This document shows positions 1-9,100 of a stretch of DNA of 42,018 nucleotides, one piece after another (position 1 is the stretch's first letter; each line of letters starts with the position of its first letter). This DNA comes from an uncultured Myxococcales bacterium (GTDB lineage: Bacteria > Myxococcota_A > Polyangia > Nannocystales > Nannocystaceae). The DNA lies in contig CADEGN010000033.1 of assembly GCA_902826865.1 (NCBI GenBank), positions 1 through 42,018 on the forward strand, read 5' to 3'. The translations under genes were made by a program, and so were the position numbers. Under the pieces are notes generated by a model, which was not told the DNA's origin, did no database searches, and saw nothing but the letters and a program-made list of their open reading frames with translations.

Positions 1-378
1 TGGGCGCCGCTCGCGAACCTCCGCGGGCCGTTGATTGTCGGCGCGTTGATCGCTCTGCAGGCGCTCTGGCCCCGCACGCGCAGACCCGCGCCCCCAGCCG
101 CCCACTATTTCAACTTGGCCCTCGCCTACGAGCGAGTGGCGGAGTTTGGACCGGCAATGGCGGCGCTTGATCGCGCGGTCGAGCGGGCACCAGAGCACGC
201 TGTGATTCGGATGGAGCGCGCCGTGATGCGTCGCCGATTGGGGGCCAATGAAGCGGCGCGGGCGGATCTCAGGGTGCTTGCTCGCCAAAGCGACGTGCCG
301 ATATGGATACGCGAGCGAGCGGCCGCCGAGGCGGTGACGCTCGGTCTGTCGCTCGGTTCGCCGGGACTGCCGCCGTGA
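1..378 (+). CDS. C-terminal part of a TPR-containing protein (5' end outside window)
   Basis: The reading frame is open from base 1, so this is the 3' end of a longer gene. A TTG at 31 could serve as a start but is probably internal. The visible 125 residues begin with a hydrophobic stretch (GALIALQALWP) that may be a last membrane segment. After it come helical TPR-like units: YFNLALAYERVAEFGPAMAA has the Leu/Ala/Tyr/Ala spacing of a tetratricopeptide repeat, and a second unit follows. This looks like the soluble tail of a membrane protein with C-terminal TPRs, a layout common in myxobacterial glycosyltransferase-like membrane proteins. The function cannot be told from this fragment. Confidence 0.6.
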   Translation, partial: WAPLANLRGPLIVGALIALQALWPRTRRPAPPAAHYFNLALAYERVAEFGPAMAALDRAVERAPEHAVIRMERAVMRRRLGANEAARADLRVLARQSDVPIWIRERAAAEAVTLGLSLGSPGLPP

Positions 379-452
379 AGCCGCCGATTCGCCAACGTTC
401 GCGTGGGTATGAGGACGCGGTGGATTTGCAGTTCCGCGTCGCTCCGTAACGT

Positions 453-1553
453 TCACCCCGGCGCACCGACGGCGACGTCGTTGATCCCCGAAGCCACCGA
501 CGTGTAGACCGGCTCCCACGTCACGAGATCGTCGGACGCCAGGAGACCTGGCGAGGCGATCGAGAGGGTTGTTCCGCGGATGTCGGCGACGGGCGCGTAG
601 ACGCTGGACGAGGGGAGGAGCTCCCACGCCATGCCGTCCTGTGAGGCCCAATAGCCACCGTCGCCGTCGGCGAGAAAGCCGTTCTCCGTCGCGATCACGC
701 GGTGGAGCCCTGCGGGCAGGGTGGTGTCGGCATCTTGCCAATTCACCCCGTCTGCGGAGACGTGAATCGTGCCTGCCCCGTCCAGCGCCACGAACACGCC
801 GGGGTGCGCGGCGATCGAGGTGTAGCCAGGGCCGCCGATCTGTGGGGGACTCCAGCTCGCGCCATCGGAGGTGGTCGACACCACGCCCTGGATCGGATCG
901 CCGCCGTAGGTGCTGCCGACTGCGACCGCAATCGTCCCGTCGCTCGCGATCGCGCGAAAGTGGGCCGACAGGCCCATGCTCGCGTCCTGCCACGTCACGC
1001 CCTGATCGAGCGACCGCATGCGCAGGCCATTGCCCCCGGCCGCCACGAAGACACCGCCGACGAAGGCGACGTCGGAAAGGAAGCTCGCGGGCGTGCGATT
1101 CTCGTCGGTCCAGTTGATCCCATCGACCGATCGCAGGGAGAAGCCCAGGGCCGCGCCACCGACCGCGATGAACACGCCTGAGCCGTAGCCGACACCGCGC
1201 AGGACGTTCTCATCGTCGCCTCCCTGCGGATCCACCACCTGCATGTCGGTCCAATTGCGGCCGTCGCTGCTTCGCACCGTTTGCACCCCGTATCCGACGG
1301 CCACAGCGATCGCGTCGGGATCAGGACCGGTGGTCGACGCCGTCGAGTTGGCGCTCGACCCGGTGCTCGTGTCGATCGCGCCGCTCGTCTCGATCCCGCC
1401 GCTTGTCGCGACGGGACCCGAGGTCGATGTCGTCATCGCGGTGCTCGTCGAGTCCGCCGCCGATGTCCCCGAGACGTCACTGGCTCCCCCACCGCACGAG
1501 ACCACGAGCGCGGATGCGAGCGAAGCGACGCGGCGGCGGGGCAGTTTCGACAT
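453..1553 (-). CDS. Secreted lipoprotein with BNR/WD-type beta-propeller repeats
   Basis: 366 residues. The N-terminus is basic then hydrophobic and ends in VVSC, a good lipobox, so the mature protein should be lipid-anchored at Cys20. About 55 residues of Ser/Thr/Gly-rich linker follow (TSG and STTG runs). The rest is a repeated pattern in which a sentence-like motif recurs roughly every 40-45 residues (SSDGRNWTD, SVDGINWTD, SLDQGVTWQD, TSDGASWS, SADGVNWQD, SQDGMAWE). These S-x-D-G-x-x-W units are Asp-box/BNR-like blades of a beta-propeller related to sialidase or YCF48-type folds. No sialidase catalytic residues are visible, so a surface binding or structural role is more likely. It is convergent with the gene upstream and divergent from the LytS kinase. 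No clear Shine-Dalgarno sequence precedes the ATG. Confidence 0.82.
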   Translation of the reverse strand: MSKLPRRRVASLASALVVSCGGGASDVSGTSAADSTSTAMTTSTSGPVATSGGIETSGAIDTSTGSSANSTASTTGPDPDAIAVAVGYGVQTVRSSDGRNWTDMQVVDPQGGDDENVLRGVGYGSGVFIAVGGAALGFSLRSVDGINWTDENRTPASFLSDVAFVGGVFVAAGGNGLRMRSLDQGVTWQDASMGLSAHFRAIASDGTIAVAVGSTYGGDPIQGVVSTTSDGASWSPPQIGGPGYTSIAAHPGVFVALDGAGTIHVSADGVNWQDADTTLPAGLHRVIATENGFLADGDGGYWASQDGMAWELLPSSSVYAPVADIRGTTLSIASPGLLASDDLVTWEPVYTSVASGINDVAVGAPG

Positions 1554-1691
1554 CGGTCATCACTAGTGCACCGCCGGCGAGGTGGCGTCAACCGTGGCAC
1601 GCATTGCGCCGTCGCCCCTTGGTCTCCCAGGGCAGTGCTGGGCGGCGAGTCTGGAAAGCTGCGATCCGCCTGGTACCCTCGCTGGGGCTCC

Positions 1692-2747
1692 GTGGTTCGA
1701 CCTTCCCTGTTGCGCAGCACGCTGATCGCGCTGGCCGTACCCAAGCGTGCGCTCGCCATCGCCGTGGTCGCCATACCGCTGCTGCTGGCGCAGGTCCGGC
1801 TCTCGCGCGAGCCGCTGGCCGGTTTGGTCGGCGCTGCCATGATCGGTGCGTTCATCCTGTTGGGCCCGCTGACCTGGCGCGCGCTGTTTCGCGACCCAGA
1901 CGCGTCACCGAATACCTTTGACGCGCCGTTCGGTCGGTTGGTCGTGTTTGCGACCATGGGAGCCGGCACAGTTGCGCTCACCGGTGTCGTGTTCCCGCGG
2001 CTATTCGGCCTCGGTCCGACGTTGATGACGACCAACGCGAGCTTGATCGTCTCGATGGCGTTGTTTTGGGTCGGTGGCTATGGCCTCGGACGAGACATCG
2101 ATCTCGAGGCCGGGCTTGCCCGAGCGCGGGCCCGTGCCGACGACCTCGGGCGTCAGGCCGAGCACGCTCGACTGTTGGCCCTGCGCAGCCACCTCGATCC
2201 CCACTTCCTGTTCAACACCCTCAATGCCATCGCCGAATGGTGCCGCGAGGATCCCGAGATGGCCGAACGATCGATCATGCGCCTCTCGCAGATGCTGCGC
2301 ACGATCCTCGGCGCCAGCCGGCGGACCTCGTGGTCGTTGCCCGAGGAGCTCGCCGTTTGTCGCGAGCTTTTCGAGCTCCATCTCGTCCGAGATCCCGATC
2401 TTTTCGAATTAGAGATCGCGAGTGGGATGGATTTCGCCGACGTGCGCGTACCACCCCTTGTGCTTCTGCCGCTGTGCGAGAACGCGGTCAAGCACGGGCC
2501 GCGCGGCTCGCGGCGGGGTCGTATCGTCGTGAGCGCCGAGAAGAAGGGCGAGGGGGTGGAGGTCACGGTGGAAAACCCGGGCGGCTACGCCGGCCCCCGT
2601 GCGGGCGGCGAGGGGATCGCGCTCGTCGAGCAGCGCCTCGCCCTGGCCCACGGGGCCCGCGCAACGCTGCGCCTCCGCGATCTCGGCGACCGCACGCGCG
2701 CGACTGTCGAGCTGCCCCGTGGACGCGAACCGGAGGTCGAAACATGA
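1692..2747 (+). CDS. LytS/YehU-family sensor histidine kinase
   Basis: About 351 residues from the GTG at 1692; a TTG at 1710 is the alternative start. The frame is open further upstream, but there it runs antisense into the neighbouring lipoprotein and becomes Arg-rich, so I excluded it. Residues 10-130 hold about four hydrophobic segments (membrane sensor part), and a short coiled coil lies around 135-160. The HisKA_4-type phosphoacceptor box is LDPHFLFNTLNAI with His171. The N-box is LLPLCENAVKHG with Asn264, and the G-box is GGEGIALVEQRL near 305-316, as in GHKL ATPases. This subfamily pairs with LytTR regulators, and the next gene is exactly that, overlapping by 4 bases (ATGA). The signal sensed is unknown; no extracellular domain of useful size is present. 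Confidence 0.88.
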   Translation: MVRPSLLRSTLIALAVPKRALAIAVVAIPLLLAQVRLSREPLAGLVGAAMIGAFILLGPLTWRALFRDPDASPNTFDAPFGRLVVFATMGAGTVALTGVVFPRLFGLGPTLMTTNASLIVSMALFWVGGYGLGRDIDLEAGLARARARADDLGRQAEHARLLALRSHLDPHFLFNTLNAIAEWCREDPEMAERSIMRLSQMLRTILGASRRTSWSLPEELAVCRELFELHLVRDPDLFELEIASGMDFADVRVPPLVLLPLCENAVKHGPRGSRRGRIVVSAEKKGEGVEVTVENPGGYAGPRAGGEGIALVEQRLALAHGARATLRLRDLGDRTRATVELPRGREPEVET

Positions 2748-3514
2748 GTGAGGTCGGCGAGCTCGAGCTTCGTGTGATCGTGGCCGACGACGAGCTGCAG
2801 GCGCGCAAACGCCTGGTCCGACTGCTCGAGGCGATGCCGGGGGTGAGGGTGATCGGCGTGCACGAGGGCGGCGAAGGAGTGCTCGCGCAGTTGCGCAGCG
2901 ACAGCGCGGACGTGCTCGTGCTCGATGTCCAGATGCCCGGACTGTCCGGAACCGATGCCCATGCGCTCTTGCCAGAGGACGGTCCCTACGTGATCTTCGC
3001 GACCGCCCACCCCGAACACGCCGTCGCCGCATTCGATCTTGGCGCCGTCGACTACGTACTCAAGCCGATCGATCCGGCCCGGCTCACCAAAGCCATAGAG
3101 CGCGCCCGCGGCAACATCCTCGGTCGCCGCTCGGGTTCGTCGCCCATGCCCCAAGACGATGAGGCCCCGATCCGCTTGCCGAGGATCCCGGTCGCCACGC
3201 GCCAGGGAATCGTGCTGGTCGACCCCGAGGATATCGGCCACGCCGAGTTTGATGGCACGCTCGTGAGCCTGCACCGGCTCCAGGGCGAGACGTTGCTCCT
3301 CGACATGAGCCTGCAGGATCTCGTGGCGCGGTTGCCCAGCGATACATTCGAGCGGGTGCATCGCCGAGCGATTCTCAATCTCCGGGCCGTGGTGATGCTC
3401 GAGCCGCAGCCAACCGGCGGGTATGTTGCGATCACCAAGACGGGTGCCCGGGTCAGCGTGTCACGCCAGTGCGCGCGTCGGTTGCGGCGGTGGCTTGGGA
3501 TCTCGAAGGAGTGA
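2744..3514 (+). CDS. LytTR-family response regulator (LytR/AlgR type)
   Basis: 256 residues, starting at the ATG that overlaps the kinase stop codon. Residues 9-125 form a receiver domain with the acidic pair Asp15/Asp16, the phosphoacceptor Asp61 in VLVLDVQMPG, a Thr in FATAH, and Lys in DYVLKPID. A linker rich in Arg, Ser and Pro follows. From about residue 150 the protein is a LytTR DNA-binding domain, with TRQGIVLVDPEDIGHAEFDG at its start and FERVHRRAILNLRAV in its second half. LytTR domains bind direct repeats through a beta-fold rather than a helix-turn-helix. The target genes are not visible. The overlap with the kinase means the two are co-translated and surely partners. Confidence 0.92.
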   Translation: MSEVGELELRVIVADDELQARKRLVRLLEAMPGVRVIGVHEGGEGVLAQLRSDSADVLVLDVQMPGLSGTDAHALLPEDGPYVIFATAHPEHAVAAFDLGAVDYVLKPIDPARLTKAIERARGNILGRRSGSSPMPQDDEAPIRLPRIPVATRQGIVLVDPEDIGHAEFDGTLVSLHRLQGETLLLDMSLQDLVARLPSDTFERVHRRAILNLRAVVMLEPQPTGGYVAITKTGARVSVSRQCARRLRRWLGISKE

Positions 3515-3550
3515 GGAGCTCGGCAGCCGGTTCAACGCGGTCGGCTCCTC
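3513..3550. terminator. Imperfect hairpin between convergent genes
   Basis: GAGGAGC at 3513-3519 pairs perfectly with GCTCCTC at 3544-3550, and part of the sequence between extends the stem (CCGG/CGG). It starts at the stop codon of the LytTR regulator and lies between two convergent genes, so it could terminate from either side. No T-run follows on either strand, so termination is only a suggestion. Confidence 0.3.
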
Positions 3551-3577
3551 ACGCGCGAAGCGGCGTGCGAGCCTTCG

Positions 3578-4918
3578 TCAGGGATCGTCGCGGACCACGC
3601 CGAGCTCGCGCTGCTCGTTGACGTCGGCTGGCTCACTGCCAAACACGCCCTCCCACTTGGCGATCACTACGGAGGCGAGCCCGTTGCCGATCACGTTGAT
3701 CATCGTGCGGGCCATATCCATGACCTCGTCCACCGCGAGCAGCATGGCCACGCCCGCGTCGCCGGGCAGATCGAAGCTGGCGCACGTGCCGGCGATGATC
3801 ACGAGGGTGGCGCGGGGGACCCCGGCCACGCCCTTTGACGTGAGCATGAACGTCAGCAGCATCGCCAACTGCGTTCCGATGTCCATGTCGATGCCGGCGG
3901 CTTGGGCGATCGTGATCGATGCAACCACCAGATAAAGCGTCGAGCCGTCGAGGTTGAACGAGTAGCCCGTCGGGATCACGAAGCTGGCGACCCGCCGTGG
4001 CACACCGAACGCGACCACGTCCTCGAGGAGGCGCGGCAGCGCGGCCTCGCTCGATGCTGTGGAAAATGCGGTTGCGGCCGGCTCGCGAATCGCTTTGATG
4101 AAGCGAATCACCCGGATGCCAGCGATGAGCATCACCGGGAGAAACACCAGCACAAATAGGAGCGCCAGTGCGAGGTAGAGCGTTCCCACGAGGGCGGCAT
4201 AACTGCCAACGAGGTGGACAACCGCAGGCCAGCCCTTGACGAACACTCCGTCGATCTCGCGACCGGCGGCCATGTGGCTTACGTTATATGCCATCGCCCC
4301 GAACACGCCCAGCGGCGTGAGTCGCATGACGATGTCGGTGTACTTGAACATCACCTGCGACACCGCCTCGAAGAACCCGACCACGACCTTGCGATGGTCG
4401 GCGCGCACGCGCGTGAGCGAGATTCCGAACAGGGTGGCGAACACCACCACCGGCAGGATGTCGCCCTTGGCGGCGCTCTGGATCAGGTTCTCGGGGAACA
4501 AGTGGAGCGCGATATCCCAACCCGTCTTCTGCTCGGCGAGCGGGACCTGCGGGTGTTCGCGCAGGTCGAGCGGCAGGCCCTTGCCCGGCTCCAACCAGTT
4601 CACCACGCCGAGACCGATGAAAAGGGCGGCGGTGGTGACGACCTCGAAGTAGAGCAGCGCCTTGCCGCCCATGCGGCCCACGGCCTTGAGGTCGCCGGTC
4701 TGGGCGACGCCGACCACGATGGTCGCGAACAGCAGCGGAACGATGAGGCCCTTGATCAGTTGGATGAACGACTTCGATAGGAAGCGAAACAGCTTGTACG
4801 CAGTCGGGTACTGGTCTTCGGGGAGAAACCCGCCGAGCACCACGCCGAGGGCGAGACCGACGAAGATCCAGAACGTGCTCCGCAGATAAAACGGCTTGGG
4901 GCTCGGGAACGCCGCCAT
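3578..4918 (-). CDS. Glutamate/aspartate-type cation symporter (DAACS/SDF family, GltP-like)
   Basis: 446 residues from the ATG at 4918, which has GGGAG 4-8 bases upstream; the frame continues further 5' but that part is Arg-rich. About eight transmembrane segments and two re-entrant loops are expected. Family motifs are all present: a Ser-rich hairpin STASSEAALPRLLED (residues 286-300), GYSFNLDGSTLYL (318-330, the NMDGT sodium/substrate motif), SKGVAGVPRA (361-370), and VDEVMDMARTMINVIGNG (396-413). Asp401, Arg404 and Asn408 match the archaeal GltPh residues that bind the amino group, the side-chain carboxylate and a cation. The combination favours glutamate/aspartate over simple C4-dicarboxylates. 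The length is normal for bacterial members. It stands alone upstream of the stress-protein gene, on the same strand. Confidence 0.9.
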   Translation of the reverse strand: MAAFPSPKPFYLRSTFWIFVGLALGVVLGGFLPEDQYPTAYKLFRFLSKSFIQLIKGLIVPLLFATIVVGVAQTGDLKAVGRMGGKALLYFEVVTTAALFIGLGVVNWLEPGKGLPLDLREHPQVPLAEQKTGWDIALHLFPENLIQSAAKGDILPVVVFATLFGISLTRVRADHRKVVVGFFEAVSQVMFKYTDIVMRLTPLGVFGAMAYNVSHMAAGREIDGVFVKGWPAVVHLVGSYAALVGTLYLALALLFVLVFLPVMLIAGIRVIRFIKAIREPAATAFSTASSEAALPRLLEDVVAFGVPRRVASFVIPTGYSFNLDGSTLYLVVASITIAQAAGIDMDIGTQLAMLLTFMLTSKGVAGVPRATLVIIAGTCASFDLPGDAGVAMLLAVDEVMDMARTMINVIGNGLASVVIAKWEGVFGSEPADVNEQRELGVVRDDP

Positions 4919-5116
4919 CGCTCCCGGCACTGTAGCGTGGCCCGCGCGGGCGGCGATAGCTCGGATCGCCGGTCGCCGAGGGACCGATCTGGTCGGCCGT
5001 GCACGACTGCCACGGGCAAGGCGGCGGAACGGTTCAGGCGACAGGCACGGGTAGAACGCCGCCAAATCTGCTGATTGTGCGCGAGCATCGGTTCTGTTGC
5101 CCGCGGCGGGATTCGA

Positions 5117-5962
5117 TCACGGCACCACGAGCACACCGCAATCGGCACGACGGGCGAGCTCAACACCCACGCTAGACGAGAAGATCCGCTCGACGGTGGT
5201 AAGGCGACGCGAGCCACAGACGACGACCGGAGCGCCATGCGTGCGCGCGGCGGCCAGAAGCCGTTCGACGGCGTCGCCTTCGAGCAGCTGCGGGGTTGCG
5301 GGGCCGATTTCGTTCGCGACGATCCACGCCTCGATGTCGGCGGCGCTGTGTCGCGGTTCGGCGAGGGCCAGGCTGGAGGCCGCGCCGAAGAGCGGCTCGT
5401 CCGTTGCCGGAGTGACGTGCACCACGACCAGCCGGCGGCCGATGTCGCTCGCGAACTGGCGCGCGAGCTGACCGGCGCTCACCGATCGTGGTCCGAGGTC
5501 CGTCGCTAACACGATCGGGCCGGCTCCGATGGTGCTACGCACGACATCGGGGGGCACGACCATGACGGGTGCAGGAAGTCGCCGCAGGAGACGACGCGCG
5601 ACGCGTCCAAGCCTCACGGGCGAGATCCCCGCGCGCGGGGCAATGCGACCGACGACGAGAGCGTCGACGGACATGGCCGCCTGTGCGAGCGCGTCCTCGG
5701 CGAAATCGGCGATAACGACGCGCGCCGTCGAAAACGGCGATCCCCCCGGCTGCTGGTCGCTCGTGCGAGCGAGCGCAGCTTCGGCCGACCCGACCACGGT
5801 GTCGAGGACGTCATCGCGCACGCTGACGCGGGCGTGTTGCTCGACGATATGGAGGGCGCCGAGCTCCGCCGACGCGGGCGAGTGCTCCCGCAACCACGCC
5901 GACATCTCCAGGGCTCCATTGCTCCTGGCGCGCAGATCGATGCCCGTAAGCCACCGCATCAT
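5117..5962 (-). CDS. Tandem-domain universal stress protein (UspA superfamily)
   Basis: 281 residues made of two UspA-like alpha/beta domains. The first runs from about 1 to 140, ending in LRRLPAPVMVVPPDV. The second runs from about 145 to 281, with VLATDLGPRSV at its start and VVVCGSRRLTTVERIFSSSV then GVLVVP at its end. Each domain ends in the G-x-R...S...V-x-V-V-P pattern typical of nucleotide-binding Usp proteins. The second domain keeps a G-S-R-R then S-S-S-V loop consistent with ATP binding; the first is less clear (VVGRIAPRAG). No signal peptide, so cytoplasmic. Tandem Usp proteins act in stress and starvation responses, but nothing in the sequence says which stress. The symporter lies 198 bases downstream on the same strand, probably in a separate transcript. 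Confidence 0.87.
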   Translation of the reverse strand: MMRWLTGIDLRARSNGALEMSAWLREHSPASAELGALHIVEQHARVSVRDDVLDTVVGSAEAALARTSDQQPGGSPFSTARVVIADFAEDALAQAAMSVDALVVGRIAPRAGISPVRLGRVARRLLRRLPAPVMVVPPDVVRSTIGAGPIVLATDLGPRSVSAGQLARQFASDIGRRLVVVHVTPATDEPLFGAASSLALAEPRHSAADIEAWIVANEIGPATPQLLEGDAVERLLAAARTHGAPVVVCGSRRLTTVERIFSSSVGVELARRADCGVLVVP

Positions 5963-6128
5963 TTGATCATAGCCGGGGCTCGACGCGGGGTTGCGCGCAT
6001 CTCCTGCCGGCGGCCCACGCCGCGCGGCCGCCGATGTCGTACGGACCGGGCGAGGTCGTCGCGGTGCGGTCGCCCGGCGGGACGCTGTCTTTAGGGTAAT
6101 TCGGCCCGCGGGATCGTCTCTATGGGCG

Positions 6129-6147
6129 GCACAATCACGGGTTGTGC
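6129..6147. promoter_or_regulatory. Inverted repeat GCACAA-N7-TTGTGC upstream of the large secreted protein
   Basis: A perfect 6-bp inverted repeat with a 7-base spacer lies 36 bases before the ATG at 6183, in the divergent region between it and the stress-protein gene. The size and position suit a dimeric repressor or activator operator. It could also be chance in a 220-base gap. Confidence 0.28.
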
Positions 6148-6182
6148 AATCTTGGTGACCCGGTTGCGGTACTGGTGCGCCG

Positions 6183-9100
6183 ATGTCCCGTGGACGCCTC
6201 GCTGCTGCCGTGCTGGTGCTGCTCTCGCTCGCCCTGGCGTCTGTCTGGTGGTGGCGTCAAAAGCAGGGCGCACCGGCGGGCGACGAGACGACGTCGACAA
6301 AGCCCGATCGCGTCGCCATCGTGCGCGACAAGCTGGCAGCGCGCGAGCGCGGCGAGATCGATCAGTCTGCTTCGAGCGTGGGCGGCAAGGTCGTGGGCGA
6401 AGACGGCAAGGGGATCGCGGGGGCGCTCGTGCTACTCACGCCCAAGGGCTTTGGTGAAGCCGAGGGCCGCACACCCGGCAAGCCGGCGGCGCCACAGTAT
6501 GTGACCTCTGACGCTGGTGGCGGGTGGTCGATCGCCGACGTGCGACCCGGCCGATACACACTCGGGGCCAGTGCGAGGGGCTATCTGCCCGGCCGTCTGC
6601 TCGCCGTCAACGTCGAGGCTGGACGCGCGAACACGGGCTTCGACCTCGTCTTGATGACGGGCGGTCACACGCTCAGCGGTACCGTCAGTGACATCGGCGG
6701 TGGCGCCATCGACGGTGCGCTGGTGGCGATCACCCGGGTCGACGAGGGCAACATCTTGTCATTTGATCGCGCCCCGGCCGGGGCGATCACCGATGACGAG
6801 GGGCGCTTCGCATTTCAGGTGAAGAGCGGCCACTACACGGTCACCGCGAAGCACGACGACTACGTCACCGACCACATCGGCGCCGAGGTGGCCGACGGAC
6901 CACGCCATCTGGCGCTCACGCTGACGCCCGGTGCGTCGGTGTCCGGCATTGTTCGCAGTTCACCGGGCGGGGAGCCCGTCGCGGGCGCCGTGGTCATCGC
7001 CGGCGACGGCGATAACAGCGGATTCACAGTGGCGGGGTTTGGCGACCATCGCGTCGTCAGCGATGGCGACGGACGCTTCACGTTCCACGGGCTCTCGTCG
7101 GGCGTGCACGCTCTCACCGCTGTTGCGGACAAACATGCCACCGTCGAGCCGGTGGAGGTTGCGCTCGGTGTGGCCGAGCAAGTCGACGGCGTGGAAGTGT
7201 GGGTTGAAGCGGCGTTCAAGATCTCGGGCTTCGTCGTGCGGCGGGGGCACGAGCAGGAGGGCGGGCTCGAGGGCGTGCTCGTCGGCGCGTTCTCGCTCCA
7301 GCCACCGGCGTTGTTCGCGGCGACCACACCCAGTGCCGCGGATGGCTACTTCGAGGTCCTTGGCGTGCGCAAAGGCAACTACATGGTCGGTGCCGTGGGC
7401 GAGGAGGCACTGCCGAACCTCACCGGCACCAGCGCACAGGTCGACGACGCGGACGTGAACGACGTGCTGGTGGTGATGGATCCCGGCGTCGCACTTCGCG
7501 GGCGCGTGACGCCTGCGAAGCCGGCGACGATCACCGTTGGCGTCGACACGGAGTCACTCGGGCTCTCCAACGTGCTCGCGTCGATCGGCAACGCGTTCGT
7601 GCGGGGTCGCGCCGAGGGCGACGGAGTCTTTGAGCTCGCCCCGGTTGCCGCCGGCAAACTTACCATCACGGCGATCGGTGACGACGGAAGCAAGGGTCAA
7701 CTTACGATCGAAGTGGCCGACGTTGATCAGGACGGGCTGGTGATCGAACTGGCTCCCCGTGCAACGATGTCGGGCCGCGTGGTTGACGCCCACGGTACGC
7801 CCTTGGCCGGCGCCACGGTTCGCGCGCACTCGGAAAAGCCGAGTCCGCGCGACGGTCTTGTCATCAACATGAGGGGCGGCGGCGGCGGAAACCAGGCGAC
7901 CACGACCGAACAGGGCACGTTTGCCCTCCGTGGCCTCGAGGGCGGCGCATACCTTGTGTCGGTGGACGATGGGGGCGCAGCGCTTGGGTGGGCCGACCCG
8001 AAGGACCCGAAGGATCCGAACGCACCGGTCAAGGTCGAGGTCGTGCCGCCGCTGGGAGCAGAGGGGCTCGAGTTGGTGGTCGAGGCTCGCGACGGTCGCA
8101 TTCGCGGCGTGGTGCTCGACAGCGAAGGCGCACCGGTCGTCGACGCGTGGGTGAGCGCGATGCTCGAGGGTTCCGCCAAGGAGGTCCTGTCCGAGCGATT
8201 CGAACGGAGAAACCCCGGCGAGCGGCGGGCCGAGGTGCCCGCGAGTAAAACCATGACCGACCTCGAGGAGACCGGCTTCTTCGCCGAGCGCTCGAAGCCA
8301 ACGCTGACCGACGGCGACGGCGCGTTCGAGATCACGAAGCTGCGGGCGGGGGTGTACACGGTCGTTGCCGAGGCCGGGAAGGGTGCGGCAAAGGTCAGGC
8401 AGCAGGGCGTCGTTCCGGGCAGCAGGGTGAAGCTGGAACTGGCCGCGCTCGCGTCCATTCACGGCGTCGTCGAACGGTCGGGTGCCAAGGCCAGCGATGT
8501 CACGATCTCGGTCGAGGGGCCCAGCGACCGCAGCAAGCGGGCGCATCGCGGCGAGTTCCGCATCGATCGACTTGAGCCCGGCAAGTACGAGGTGAGCGCC
8601 CGATCTTCCGACGGCTTCGCCCAGACCGAGGTGGAGGTCGCGGCCGGTGACGATGTGGAAGTGAAGCTGTCGCTCGCCGGCTTCGCCAGACTCCGTGGCA
8701 AGCTCGTCGACGCAACGGGAGCTCCGATCGCCGGGATCAAAGTGATGGTGATGCCCGACAAGGGCGAGCCGTCGATGTCGGCGGCGCTCTCGCTGCTGAC
8801 GGGCGGAGGCCCGACAACCGACGGCGATGGCAAGTTTGAGGTCGACGAGGTGCCGCCCGGGACCGGCCAAGTCCAGTTCATCGACGGCGACGCGTCCTTC
8901 GGGGGTCAGGTTGCCACAGCCAAATACAAGGTGGGTGGCGATGAAGACGAGGACCTTGGCACGATCACCGGCGTCGCCGCCGGAAAGGTGGCCAAGGGCG
9001 AGCGCGGAGACCTCGGGCTCACGACGCATGTGGCGACGTTCGCCAAACGCCCGCGCGCTTCCGGTGCGAAAGACGACGACCGGCCGGCGCCGGACGACAA

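Noticed and set aside
1281-1691. N-terminal extension of the LytS kinase
   Set aside because: It lies antisense to the neighbouring lipoprotein and has no family resemblance.
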